DNA of 64,000 nucleotides from Hoyosella sp. YIM 151337 (GCF_026041215.1 NZ_JAPEIQ010000033.1:124001-188000), one strand, 5' to 3'; counted from the first letter of the stretch, positions 27,562 to 36,531 are shown. Numbers and translations are program-made. Notes: generated by a model not told the origin, from the sequence alone.

Positions 27562-28318
27562 TGGCGATCGGTGCCTCGTCGTGCGCGATTATCGCCGCGA
27601 CTACCGGCTCCAGGAGCGTGCGCCGCCCCGCCGACCAGCGGCGCATGGCGAGGATGAGGTCCGGGCTAGTGACGCCAAGCCGCCCCGCGATCTGGTCAAG
27701 GACTCCGGAGATCTCGGTCGAGTCGACTGCGGTGTCGTGCATGCCCAGAATTTCGCGCAGGAATGGCGTGCAATTGTCGAGGCACCAAGCAGATTCAGCG
27801 CGAATCAGGCCAGTAAGCGTCAGTAGGTAGTCCCAGTTGGCAGCAAATCCGTGGCTGGTCACCGACCGCCACGCGCGCACTAGCAGCCCCCGAGTTTCCG
27901 CGTGCCGATACAACGCCGTGAAGTCGGCGATCGAGTCGACGCGCAGCGAGTACAGCGCATCCGCTGCCCGTCCGATTGACCGCGCTTTCACCCGCTGCGC
28001 GGGGCTTTCGTGACGACGCTTGTAAGTGGCGACCTTTCCGGCCCAGGCGTGCGACGTGCCTGCTTCCTCGAATGTGCGCAGCAGCGCACGAACTCCGTCG
28101 TCGAGCCGGTGCACCCCTTGCGAACGCCGATAAGCACAGTAACGTTCGGTGATGGAAACGGTGGTCGGGTAGTGGCCCGCCGTCGCCTGGACCGCGTCGA
28201 TCACACAGAGTGCGAGACTGTGCGAGAACTCCCGGGAGTCGGGCCAGAGGTCCGGAGACCCTAATTGCCGACGGCACGCTGCAGCTGCACGATCGAGAAC
28301 ACGGGCTGACAGTTCCAC
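27554..28318 (-). CDS. Unrecognised protein, copy B of a duplicated family
   Basis: A 254-residue paralogue of the gene at 23010-23759, diverged but collinear with it. Shared blocks are QLGSPDLW, SLALCVIDAVQATAGHY, ERYCAYRRSQG, TFEEAGTSHAWAGKVATYKRR, ADALYSLRVDSIADF and NWDYLLTLTG, with conserved Trp and Gly positions. The C-terminal block LGVTSPDLILAMRRW is like the end of copy A. No signal peptide or transmembrane segment is seen, so a cytosolic role is expected; function is not recognised. GTG 28318 gives the same length as copy A. It converges with the DUF6328-like gene. Confidence 0.65.
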   Translation of the reverse strand: MELSARVLDRAAAACRRQLGSPDLWPDSREFSHSLALCVIDAVQATAGHYPTTVSITERYCAYRRSQGVHRLDDGVRALLRTFEEAGTSHAWAGKVATYKRRHESPAQRVKARSIGRAADALYSLRVDSIADFTALYRHAETRGLLVRAWRSVTSHGFAANWDYLLTLTGLIRAESAWCLDNCTPFLREILGMHDTAVDSTEISGVLDQIAGRLGVTSPDLILAMRRWSAGRRTLLEPVVAAIIAHDEAPIAIN

Positions 28319-28525
28319 GCGCGGCCTCCGTCCATGGCTGCTCGATCAAGTCCTAATTTGCCCTTATTACCCTTCACTGTCTGCTTCAAGGGTACGAGAA
28401 CTCGGCAAAACGGGTAGGCAAGCGGCACCGCCTCCTAGGTGCTTCTCAGGTTAGGTCCGGAATCGCGAGCTGCAGCAGACTTGTCGGCACCAAAATTGTC
28501 AGACCCCCTCCGTAGTGTGCGCGGC

Positions 28526-28996
28526 ATGATCATCGTGAGCACCGCTGCTGCGAATACGGATGAGCGAGAGCAAGGATGGCGCGCCGTCTGGTCATGGGTT
28601 GACCACGTCGGCGGCAGCGGTACTGGACGTGTCGCAGGGTCCGATGAGTGTGCTCACCTGCACGCAGTGCTCGACGCGCTGCAGAAGCACCCGGGCACCG
28701 AGCCATTGATGATTGAGTCTGGCTCTGCAGCAGTGGCGCAATTGTGCAATGGGCAGGCGCCGGCGCATGCAGCGGACGTGCGATTAGATGAAGCTCTTGT
28801 GAAATCGGTGACGGAGGCTCTCCGGGCGCGGCAAGGCCCCGTGCGGATACGTTGGGCCCGGGGCGGGGTGCTAAGCCACTACCAGGCGAGCGCCCAACAG
28901 CTCGCTGGCCGGAGTTTGCGGGCGCCGAAAATGTCTGGAACGGCGTGTTCGAACGGCCAGCACCACGGACCGCGAGGTACGTTGGCTTCGTGCTGA
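28526..28996 (+). CDS. RNase-H-fold-like protein lacking the catalytic acids
   Basis: A 156-residue protein with the layout of RNase HI: a first strand IIVSTAAA, a helix HLHAVLDALQKH, strand PLMIESGSAAVAQL, helix ALVKSVTEALRA, strand VRIRWARGG and a last helix ASAQQLAG. Aligned by eye to E. coli RNase HI, the four catalytic acids (D10, E48, D70, D134) fall on Ser/Thr, His, Gly and Ser/Ala. If the fold is right, the protein cannot cut RNA by the usual two-metal mechanism. ATG 28526 is the first start of the conserved part. It ends 26 bases before the envelope lipoprotein gene. Fold assignment is moderate. Confidence 0.55.
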   Translation: MIIVSTAAANTDEREQGWRAVWSWVDHVGGSGTGRVAGSDECAHLHAVLDALQKHPGTEPLMIESGSAAVAQLCNGQAPAHAADVRLDEALVKSVTEALRARQGPVRIRWARGGVLSHYQASAQQLAGRSLRAPKMSGTACSNGQHHGPRGTLASC

Positions 28997-29022
28997 AGCG
29001 AATGTCGGGGGAGTGATTCTTC

Positions 29023-30747
29023 ATGCATGACCAGCGACGCTGGATCACAGTTACCTTAGCGAGTGCGATCGTGGCGTCGCTGGCAGCCGGGTGCACCATC
29101 CCGGGACGCAGTGGTGAGACTCCGCCAGCGCAACTCGCTGACAACAGCCAGGGTGAGACAGACGCTGAGACGGGCGACCCATTGCCCGAGGTGGTGCGTG
29201 ACGGCGAAAACGGCGTGGCCTACGCGGCCTCCGAGCGGTTCTTCAGTCGAGCCCCATTTGTCGTTGTGGCTCCGGCAGATCAACCCGATGCGGTATTACG
29301 CGGCGCTTCGCTTGCCGTTGCGACATCAGTGCCGTTGCTGGTCAGCGGCCCGCCCGATGAGGCAGCTCTCGCGCGAGAACTCACCCGGCTCGACACCTCG
29401 ACGGTGGTGGCGATCGGCGGGGCCCCGGTGCCTGACACTGCTGACGTTATAACCGTCGCAGGCAGCGCGGCTGAATTGGAGTCGCTGACTGGGCTTCTCT
29501 TCGAGGAACAGCAACTTAACGACGCATCGGACGCCGCCGCCGCTCTTTCGGCCGCGGACGGTGAAAACCCGGTGCTTTACAGCCTCGGCGAACTGGAGGT
29601 TCCGAACGGCGCTGGCAGCGCCGCCGCGAGTGAAGAGGAAGACCAAGCTGACGGAGCCGAAGATCTGGCGCTGCCAGACTTTGGGCGGGGAAACCAAGCC
29701 CCGGGTGTGACCGTCCTGGCCGCGCCGCTCAGCGCGCCTGACGAGATCGGCCGCGCCGAACATCTCGCCGGCGTTGCCGTCGCGAGGGCGGCGGGAGCAG
29801 AGGTAATTGTGCTTCCGGTCCCGGATATTCGGGCGACCGGCGAGTCGGTCGATTTGGCGCGGGAGATTGCGGGCACCTCGATCATGGCGCTTGGCAGTCA
29901 CTTCGGCTCAACAGCGGAGCTTCGTAAGCGTTTTACCGATGCGCTCTCTGTTCCGGAACTGCCGGGTGGCGGACAACTCGTTTACCCCGGCCGGAGAATG
30001 ATTGCTCTGTACGGTCATCCTGGTGTGCCCGCCATGGGCGTACTTGGGGAGCAGGGGCCCGAGGATGCGATCGCGCGCGCACGCGACCTGGCTGAACGCT
30101 ACGAAGCTCTGTCTGGTGAGCCGGTGATACCCGCACTGGAGATCATCGTGACGGTGGCTTCTGTCGCTCCGGGCGCAGATAACCAGTACTCGAACGTGTC
30201 GCGAGTCGAAGACATCCAGCCGTGGGTTGATGCGGCACGTGACGAGGGCACCTACATCGTTTTGGATTTGCAGCCGGGTCGAACCGACTTTCTCACGCAG
30301 GCGAAGCTGTTCGAGGAACTTCTCAAAGAGCCACACGTTGGTCTCGCACTCGATCCAGAGTGGCGCCTTCGCCCCGATCAGGTTCACCTCCGCCAGGTCG
30401 GTCAAGTTGACGCCAGCGAGGTCAACGAAGTCATCGAATGGCTAGCAGACCTGACAGCCGAGCATTCTCTGCCGCAGAAACTCCTCGTGCTGCACCAGTT
30501 CCAGATGCGCATGATCACCAACCGGGACCAGCTTGAGACAACTCGGGAGGAAGTCGCTGTCCTCATCCATGCTGACGGCCACGGTGTACCCGCGCAGAAG
30601 ATGGATACCTGGAACACGCTCAAAACGGACCTGCAGGATGACATCTGGCTCGGCTGGAAGAACTTCTACGACGAAGACCTTCCGACGTTCACTCCTGATG
30701 AGACAATGGCGGTCGACCCGGCACCGTGGTTTGTGTCGTACCAGTAA
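29023..30747 (+). CDS. Cell-wall-binding-repeat-2 type lipoprotein
   Basis: A 574-residue exported lipoprotein. The signal peptide ends in LAAGC (lipobox, Cys 24). Residues about 60-180 (VVVAPADQPDAVLRGASLAVATSVPLLVSG...VVAIGGAPVPD) resemble the CWB2 cell-wall-binding repeat. A very acidic low-complexity insert (SEEEDQADGAEDL) follows. The C-terminal third has a barrel-like pattern (YIVLDLQPGRTDFLTQAKLFEELLKEPHVGLALDPEWRL, WADDIWLGWKNF-like end) seen in actinobacterial envelope proteins. Location outside the membrane is well supported; substrate or partner is not known. Confidence 0.72.
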   Translation: MHDQRRWITVTLASAIVASLAAGCTIPGRSGETPPAQLADNSQGETDAETGDPLPEVVRDGENGVAYAASERFFSRAPFVVVAPADQPDAVLRGASLAVATSVPLLVSGPPDEAALARELTRLDTSTVVAIGGAPVPDTADVITVAGSAAELESLTGLLFEEQQLNDASDAAAALSAADGENPVLYSLGELEVPNGAGSAAASEEEDQADGAEDLALPDFGRGNQAPGVTVLAAPLSAPDEIGRAEHLAGVAVARAAGAEVIVLPVPDIRATGESVDLAREIAGTSIMALGSHFGSTAELRKRFTDALSVPELPGGGQLVYPGRRMIALYGHPGVPAMGVLGEQGPEDAIARARDLAERYEALSGEPVIPALEIIVTVASVAPGADNQYSNVSRVEDIQPWVDAARDEGTYIVLDLQPGRTDFLTQAKLFEELLKEPHVGLALDPEWRLRPDQVHLRQVGQVDASEVNEVIEWLADLTAEHSLPQKLLVLHQFQMRMITNRDQLETTREEVAVLIHADGHGVPAQKMDTWNTLKTDLQDDIWLGWKNFYDEDLPTFTPDETMAVDPAPWFVSYQ

Positions 30748-30750
30748 CGT

Positions 30751-30792
30751 GATCCTCCCCCCCGTGCGCTCCGAAAAGCGCAGGGAAGGATC
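30751..30792. terminator. Candidate convergent terminator
   Basis: GATCCTCCCC (30751-30760) is nearly complementary to GGGAAGGATC (30783-30792), with an inner TGCGCT/AGCGCA stem, between the stop of the lipoprotein gene and that of the peptidase E gene. No T-run follows, so it is only a candidate. Confidence 0.45.
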
Positions 30793-30799
30793 GCTCAGA

Positions 30800-31429
30800 C
30801 TAATCGTCGTTAACCGTAATCACTTCGCCATCACGTAACGCGCGGCACGGGACACCGCCGCGCTCGTAGCGCTCCACAAGCGCGCTGATCGCGTCGGGTG
30901 ACTCGTGCCCAGGGGACTGATAGTGGGGGACGATGGCGAAGTCAATGAGGCCTAGGCCACGCCAGATCGGTTCAACACCGCACACGCGTGTGCACTCATC
31001 GGGATCATCGAGCGTGTCAAGCCCCGCCAACGAAGGGGCAAGCACGCAGGCACCAGCGCTGTAGCCGCCGTACGTGATCTTCCCCGAGGAGACCAGGCTG
31101 CTGAGCGCAGCATCAGTTCCGCTCTGAGCCAAACGGGCCCGAAGAACGAATGTGTTGCCACCGCGCACCCAGATCAGGGGATACCGCTGCAAACGGTTGT
31201 GCGCCTCGCTGCTGGTGCAACCAGCAAGGGAACGCAGATCAATTTCCTCCGGCTGGTAGCCGAGCGGGGCGAGCGCCTCGAACTCGCTGCGTATGGCCCA
31301 TTCGCGGGCGGCTGAGGGCCAACTGTCCGCGGCGTTTCCGATAACGCCAACGGCGCACGGCGGGGGACACAGCGCTGTGAGCAGCCGTGGGTCCCCGCCG
31401 AGTCGATACGACGAAAGGAAAAGCCGCAC
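30800..31429 (-). CDS. Peptidase E-like (family S51) protein
   Basis: A 209-residue cytosolic protein of the dipeptidase E family, which releases N-terminal Asp from dipeptides. IWVRGGNTFVLRARL is the family hallmark, the nucleophile lies in YGGYSAGACVLAPS (Ser near 121), and the His is in VPHYQSPGHE near 167. GTG 31429 is the start. It sits 17 bases behind an AMIN-like lipoprotein gene, so they may be one transcript. Some S51 members are cyanophycinases, but nothing points to that here. Confidence 0.8.
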   Translation of the reverse strand: MRLFLSSYRLGGDPRLLTALCPPPCAVGVIGNAADSWPSAAREWAIRSEFEALAPLGYQPEEIDLRSLAGCTSSEAHNRLQRYPLIWVRGGNTFVLRARLAQSGTDAALSSLVSSGKITYGGYSAGACVLAPSLAGLDTLDDPDECTRVCGVEPIWRGLGLIDFAIVPHYQSPGHESPDAISALVERYERGGVPCRALRDGEVITVNDD

Positions 31430-31446
31430 TAAGCTCGTCCGGGAGT

Positions 31447-32193
31447 TCAGTCCGCTACGTCGATCACTACGCGCGTCGGGCTCTGCAGAACATTCACCGT
31501 GTAGGGCTTGTCACCACCGCGCACACCCAGGAATATCTGTGCGACGCCCTCGTAGAAGGCGCCGAGCTGAACCTGAGCGACTGAGCCGGATGCGGGCCCG
31601 CCGATTGTGCGCGGTCCGGAGTATTCTTCAGCCCCGGTATCGAAGGGGTATCCCCAGCCGCTGATGTTGACCTGAAGAATGCGGTCGCCTGCCACCGCAA
31701 GCTGGTTTCCTGAGCCTGCCTCGTACGCGGCGTCCACGTATCGCGCGTCGAATCCCGGTTGATTACCCTGCCCGTCCATATCGATGACCACGCGCGTGTA
31801 ACCATCGTGCTGGCCGACCCGCACGTTCGTGACACTCAGGAACGTGCCATCGCCCTGCCCTTGCGCTTGCGGCCCGGCATGGCCACCGAACTGGCTCCCG
31901 GGCGCGGGTGGCGGCGGTGCGGGAGCGGGGGATTCGGCCGGCGGTGGGGCTTGTGCCGCCCCAGGTTCGCCGTCGGGCGAAGGTGATGGTTCCGGGGTGA
32001 GGTCGGTGCCGGTCGCGGCTCCCTGGGGTGCTTGCGTTGTTGTCACCGCTGTGTCACCGGTTGCGGCTGGATCGCCGGCGTCGGGGGATGAGCACGCGCC
32101 CGCCGCGAGTACAGCCGCGACAGCTGCGCAAGTGACTGTCCGGCGAACGCGCTGCTGCGCTTTCGCATGCTGCTTCATTGCCCGCTGAGTCAT
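31447..32193 (-). CDS. AMIN-like-domain lipoprotein
   Basis: A 248-residue exported protein. A basic start is followed by VTCAAVAAVLAAGACSS, a somewhat atypical lipobox with Cys 34. Residues 35-115 are a Pro/Ala/Gly-rich wall-spanning linker. The C-terminal domain (FLSVTNVRVGQHDGYTRVVIDMDG to NVLQSPTRVVIDVAD) has the beta-sandwich pattern of actinobacterial AMIN-like proteins with its ending RVVID. Such domains bind cell-wall or envelope components. ATG 32193 or ATG 32178 may be used. Neighbouring genes also encode envelope proteins. Confidence 0.75.
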   Translation of the reverse strand: MTQRAMKQHAKAQQRVRRTVTCAAVAAVLAAGACSSPDAGDPAATGDTAVTTTQAPQGAATGTDLTPEPSPSPDGEPGAAQAPPPAESPAPAPPPPAPGSQFGGHAGPQAQGQGDGTFLSVTNVRVGQHDGYTRVVIDMDGQGNQPGFDARYVDAAYEAGSGNQLAVAGDRILQVNISGWGYPFDTGAEEYSGPRTIGGPASGSVAQVQLGAFYEGVAQIFLGVRGGDKPYTVNVLQSPTRVVIDVAD

Positions 32194-32255
32194 GGCTTGA
32201 TCGTAGGTAAATCAGTGGCTAGTGGGTCGCGATGGGGTAACGGTTTGGCGAGGAT

Positions 32256-33149
32256 CTAGCGGCGACGGCCGATCAGCCGAACCGCAACGTAGATGATGCC
32301 GCCGCCGGCGGCGAAGAAGATGAGCCAGGGAAGCGCGAGCCCAGCACCGACGATCGCGGCCCGAACTGCAGAGATAAGCGCATCCCAGCCTTGAATCACC
32401 CCGCCCCAGAAGCCTTCCGCAGGGTTGGGATCGCCCGGCGGACGTTGTTCGAGTGTCAGAGTGATGGTGGACAGGGTGACTTGATCAGCAAGGTAGTTGC
32501 GCCGAGCCTGGAGACTTTCGAGTTCGGCCTGACGCTGTGCCAGCGCGTTCTCGCCCGCGATCAGGTCTTCAGCGGACGCTGCGCCCGCGATGATGTCCTG
32601 CAGCCGCTCGACCGACCGTGTGAGCGAGTCGATGCGTGCATCGATGTCGATCGCTTCAGACGTCACGTCGCGTGCTGAAACCGAGAGTTCCTCGACGGTC
32701 CCCAAATCACGGAACTGCTCGATGACATTGTCAAGTTCGTCGGAGGGCACACGAATTGTCAGCTGCGCGGAGCCGGGATTGTGGTCGGTTTCTGGGCGTT
32801 CGGTTCGGTCGTCAACGCGGCCGTTAACAGCCTCCGCGATACTGGTCGCCTCGGCCGCGCCGACAGTCGGGTCTTCGACGCGTAGCAGCATGTACGCAGT
32901 CTGGATGATCTCGCGGCGCACGGAATCTGTGTCGTTGGGGGCGGTGGGAGCCGATTCGGGGAACGTGCCATCGCCACGGAAGTCTTCCTGGAAGGCGGGA
33001 CGGTCTCGTGCAGGTTCCGAGTACCCGTTATCACCGTCGGCGCACCCCGTCAGAAGGAGCAGAGCAGTGACGCAAAGCAGGCTGAGTGCGACTGTGGCAC
33101 TTCTGACCGTACGGATTGAAACGGCTGCGCGACCGTGGCTTAGGACCAT
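32256..33149 (-). CDS. DUF4349-type lipoprotein with coiled coil and C-terminal membrane anchor
   Basis: A 297-residue protein. The signal peptide ends LLLLTGC (lipobox). The domain IIQTAYMLLRVEDPTVGAAEATSIAEAVNGRVDDR...AQLTIRVPSDELDNVIEQFRDLG is the DUF4349 hallmark. It is followed by a coiled coil (about 165-235, DIDARIDSLTRSVERLQDIIAGA...LESLQARR) and a C-terminal transmembrane helix (ALPWLIFFAAGGGIIYVAVRLI) with a basic end. The function is not established. ATG 33149 begins the signal peptide; earlier starts would add unrelated sequence. It is transcribed divergently from the CobW-like gene. Confidence 0.78.
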   Translation of the reverse strand: MVLSHGRAAVSIRTVRSATVALSLLCVTALLLLTGCADGDNGYSEPARDRPAFQEDFRGDGTFPESAPTAPNDTDSVRREIIQTAYMLLRVEDPTVGAAEATSIAEAVNGRVDDRTERPETDHNPGSAQLTIRVPSDELDNVIEQFRDLGTVEELSVSARDVTSEAIDIDARIDSLTRSVERLQDIIAGAASAEDLIAGENALAQRQAELESLQARRNYLADQVTLSTITLTLEQRPPGDPNPAEGFWGGVIQGWDALISAVRAAIVGAGLALPWLIFFAAGGGIIYVAVRLIGRRR

Positions 33150-33279
33150 ATTTCGAAAATACGCGGTGGTTCGCCCTTCGTGCGGCGAACCGCGTTCCAG
33201 CCGTTGCGCCACTAGGATGATTGCGGTCCGCAAAAATTCACAGTTTTATGTTTGATGCGCTCTTGTGGGAGGAAGGTTC

Positions 33280-34323
33280 GTGCGCAAGTCCACTCCGGTG
33301 CTTGTGGTTGCGGGGTACCTCGGTGCTGGGAAAACCACGCTGCTGAATCATCTGTTGCGCAACAACAATGGCTTGCGCATTGGGGTGATCGTGAACGACT
33401 TTGGCGCCATCAATATCGATGCGCTGCTCGTCGCGGGGCAGGTCGACGCGATGCTTTCGCTGAGCAACGGTTGTATTTGCTGTGAGGTGGATACCGGCGA
33501 CATTTCTGAGATGCTCGGCAAGCTGTCGAATGTGACGCCGCGACTGGACGTGATCGTGGTGGAGGCGAGCGGAGTTGCGGAGCCGGGTACCCTCGCGCGC
33601 CTCATCGCAGCTACAGAGGACCCTGACTTTCACTATTCTGGCCTAGTGCTAGTGGCGGATGCAGTCGCCGCGCGTGATGAGGACGTCGCTCGCCACGTCC
33701 GGGTCGCGGATTTGGTGCTCTTGAACAAAACGGACCAGGTGGCTCCGGAGCGGCTCGGAGAGTGGCGTGAGATAGTCGCCTCCTGCAATCCGGCGGTGCC
33801 AGTGTTGCCGACGAGCTTCTGCCGCATCGATCCGGAGATGTTGTTCGATCCCGTTACCCAGCGGCGTGCCTCAGCACTGGGCGAGCAACTTTCTTTTGAC
33901 GAGCTACTGCGTGAGTGTGCGCACGAAGATCATGCACATCATCATCCGCATTATCAGACGATCGCGTGGACCGCAGAGACACCACTTCACCCACGGCGGT
34001 TCATGGCGTTTCTGGAATCCCGCCCCCATGGGCTTTACCGGGCGAAGGGACTCGTTGATTTCGGACAGTTCGGAGGTGCGTATCCGTATGTGCTGCAACT
34101 GGTCGGCCGGTCGCTGCGCTTCGAGCGGAACCGCCGGGACCGCGGCGCACCACCGACCCAACTGGTGTTTATCGGAACGGATTTCGACGAGCACGCACTT
34201 AAAGAGCGACTCGCGGCGTGCGTCGTGACACCCGCTGACGGTCCGGATGAATACGCGATTCTCTCGGTATTGCGCTTCGCAGATCACGAGTCAGCACCGC
34301 AAGACGAGACAATCACCTCGTGA
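33280..34323 (+). CDS. COG0523 (CobW/ZNG1-type) metallochaperone GTPase
   Basis: A 347-residue G3E-family GTPase. GYLGAGKTTLLNHLL is the P-loop (residues 12-26), NGCICCEVDTGD carries the metal-binding CxCC (near 65), EASGVAEP is the Walker-B-like motif, and NKTD the guanine-recognition motif. A His-rich string (HEDHAHHHPH, near 215) precedes the CobW C-terminal domain (HPRRFMAFLESRPHGLYRAKGLVDF). Family members deliver zinc or other metals to client proteins. GTG 33280 follows GGGAGGAAGG. Its stop overlaps the start of the next gene (GTGA), making that gene product a candidate client or partner. Confidence 0.88.
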   Translation: MRKSTPVLVVAGYLGAGKTTLLNHLLRNNNGLRIGVIVNDFGAINIDALLVAGQVDAMLSLSNGCICCEVDTGDISEMLGKLSNVTPRLDVIVVEASGVAEPGTLARLIAATEDPDFHYSGLVLVADAVAARDEDVARHVRVADLVLLNKTDQVAPERLGEWREIVASCNPAVPVLPTSFCRIDPEMLFDPVTQRRASALGEQLSFDELLRECAHEDHAHHHPHYQTIAWTAETPLHPRRFMAFLESRPHGLYRAKGLVDFGQFGGAYPYVLQLVGRSLRFERNRRDRGAPPTQLVFIGTDFDEHALKERLAACVVTPADGPDEYAILSVLRFADHESAPQDETITS

Positions 34324-35900
34324 ACCCGGCGGACGCAGCTCCGTGTCCGACGCACGAGCTGACTGTCGGTGAGATCTCTGCCGACGCTATCGACATGATG
34401 CCCGACATCGCTCCTTTTCTGACGAAATCGGACTCGGGTGAAATACCGTCGCGACTGTTTTTGCCACGCGGCGCGCTGGCTGGTTTCACCCCTGGTGACC
34501 TAGTCACGGTGTCGCTGACGACTGGACGTCCGCGCGTGCGCGCGTGCCAGCGTGCTGAACTTATTCCGCCGCGCGTGGAACTGCGAACCTGGATGCGCCG
34601 GTGGGTACGCGACCGGCAAGGTCTTGCCGGTGGGTTATTTGGGCTCGTGAGCCATGTACGGGATCTCGATCCTGCATTCGGGTGTGTTCCCGCGCTTCCG
34701 CTGAGTGAACTTTTGGCTCGATACCGAATCAGTTGGGCCGATGATCGTGTCGCGTTTGAGGGTACGGACGTGGGCGAGGTCCTGCTCCGTGAACAAGCTG
34801 AATTCCTCGTTACTGCGCACGGCATGGCAGCAAGCGAAGCTGAGGCGGTCGCGCGCATTCACCACAGTGTTTCGGGGACTCACGCGGGTGCTCCGCAGGA
34901 ACACGCGGAGCTGGTCGCTGAGGCAGCCGCTGCAGTGCGCAGCGTGGCAGCAGCACAGGGGCTCGTCGCTCGCTGGCTGTACGAGAACGAGCGGTCAGCC
35001 CTGGTCCTGGCCGCACTTGGGGCTGCGGCGACGCGCGCGCGAGGGCACGCAGCAGCGGTGTTGCTGTGGGCCCACGCAACGGTATCTGCGGCAGCGGGAG
35101 ACGTGCGCGAGGTTGCTGATCTCGCGGCGCTCGCGCTCGCGCGGGCGCCGAATTGGGAGCCTGCAATCGAGCTGGCGGCAGAAGTCGCCGCTGATCGAGG
35201 TGATTATCAGGGTGCAGATGAGTTGCTCAATCGTCTCCCCAAACGCGTGCGCGGAGGAAGTGAAGCGTATTCGGTGCTCGCTGCACTGTCGCGGGAGATC
35301 GCTCTGCACCGCTCGTACGTGATGCAAAGCGCGGAAGCTGTGTATCACAAGGTCGAGAGATTCGTACGGTCAGATCCGCAGGCGCGACTCGCGCTGTTCA
35401 GTGCGGTTGATGCCGTGTCACAGACGGAAACACCGAACGAAGCGGGCGTCGAGGCTGAAATGATCTCGGCGCTGCTGTCCGATGGGTTTGCGACATCGTG
35501 CATCGCTCTTGAAGGCGGGATGCTGGCCCGGTTCATCGATCGACGAGGACACCTGCTTCCGGACAGGGAACTCAATGTGGCGCGGGCATTGCGAGACAAT
35601 CTGCGCGAGTGTTACCGAGTGACAGCGATCGCAGGGGACGGCGTCGTGACGTTGCTCAGCGAGAATCGCAGCGCGCTGCGCGAGTGCCGCTTGATGCATG
35701 CGTATCGGGGGAACCTCACCGTCGGGGATTATGTGCTTGGCTGGATCGCAATTGTGGACCGCCAGGAGCCCGTGGCGCTCTCGATCGTCCAGGTGCCGTC
35801 AGCTGTGACTGGTCAACTGGACGAATTGGCATCTCGGTCGACTGCGCCAGCGGACGTTCTGGCCGCGGTGCGGATCAGTACCCGCCACTCGTCTCGCTAG
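34320..35900 (+). CDS. Unknown TPR-like helical protein coupled to the CobW GTPase
   Basis: A 526-residue protein without a recognised domain. Residues 55-75 resemble a small beta segment (LFLPRGALAGFTPGDLVTVSL). The middle, about 235-310, is Ala-rich and shaped like two or three TPR/alpha-solenoid helices pairs (AAVLLWAHATVSAAAGDVREVADLAALALARAPNWEPAIELAAEVAADRGDYQGADELL, described by pattern). The end (VVTLLSENRSALRECRLMH...GDYVLGWIAIVD) is beta-rich. It has no signal or membrane helix. Start GTG 34320 overlaps the CobW stop by four bases, so it is expressed with that metallochaperone; a link to metal supply is only inferred. Confidence 0.65.
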   Translation: MNPADAAPCPTHELTVGEISADAIDMMPDIAPFLTKSDSGEIPSRLFLPRGALAGFTPGDLVTVSLTTGRPRVRACQRAELIPPRVELRTWMRRWVRDRQGLAGGLFGLVSHVRDLDPAFGCVPALPLSELLARYRISWADDRVAFEGTDVGEVLLREQAEFLVTAHGMAASEAEAVARIHHSVSGTHAGAPQEHAELVAEAAAAVRSVAAAQGLVARWLYENERSALVLAALGAAATRARGHAAAVLLWAHATVSAAAGDVREVADLAALALARAPNWEPAIELAAEVAADRGDYQGADELLNRLPKRVRGGSEAYSVLAALSREIALHRSYVMQSAEAVYHKVERFVRSDPQARLALFSAVDAVSQTETPNEAGVEAEMISALLSDGFATSCIALEGGMLARFIDRRGHLLPDRELNVARALRDNLRECYRVTAIAGDGVVTLLSENRSALRECRLMHAYRGNLTVGDYVLGWIAIVDRQEPVALSIVQVPSAVTGQLDELASRSTAPADVLAAVRISTRHSSR

Positions 35901-36531
35901 TTGGGAATGGTGCTGTCGCAAATTCTGTATTCTTCGAACGTATGTCTGCGGTTGCCGCCCAATTGATCGCATAAATCTCACAGAAATCCGTGACCCCGAT
36001 GTTCGTTTCCTGTGACCCTTCTGTTTCAATTCAACTCAGCTGTCGCATACGTCACAAAGCGGATGCCACCGTGTCATGCGGTCGGGGGACGCGGAAGCAG
36101 CTGCTGCAGACGGTTCCCAGCGGCCTTCTGGCGTCCCATTCAGCCCTCGGCTCATCCATCTAAGCGCTGTTCAGGTGCATGCTCGGATTATCTGTAGTGC
36201 CTCCGCTGGGGTGGCGCAGACCAACGGCGAGGGTTGGCGAAAGACATGATCTTAAAGAAACTCTGTGGTTGTTATCCGGCTGTGATAAGGCTTTCTCGGT
36301 GTTATCTGTGCGTTCTGTAAACAACACCAAACGGTGGTGTTCAATTACCGGAAATGCCGCTACCATCAATTTTGTCGGGCAGCGGTGAATCTTCCTGGTG
36401 CTTGGCTATCTACCCGATTAGCTCCTGCCTGCCTGGCAGGTGCCGAACCATGAGGGAGGTCGCGGACGCGGCTGCAACCCAAGCTGCTCGAGGTCGGGGT
36501 CGGGCTGGCTGGGTGGAGAGTTGGAGTAGAG
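35901..36531. promoter_or_regulatory. Long non-coding stretch with palindromes, upstream of a small orphan gene
   Basis: I see no supported gene in these 631 bases, and parts are noticeably less GC-rich than the surroundings. Between 36240 and 36345 there is TTATC (36272-36276) facing GATAA (36284-36288) around seven bases, a third TTATC at 36302-36306, and a hairpin AACACCA/TGGTGTT (36323-36329, 36335-36341). These could be operators or a structured leader for the gene at 36532. No consensus promoter could be fixed with confidence. Confidence 0.4.

Noticed and set aside
36012-36197. Small frame within the 35.9-36.5 kb gap
   Set aside because: Cys/Pro/Ser-rich translation without a ribosome binding site or recognisable pattern; not convincing as a gene.
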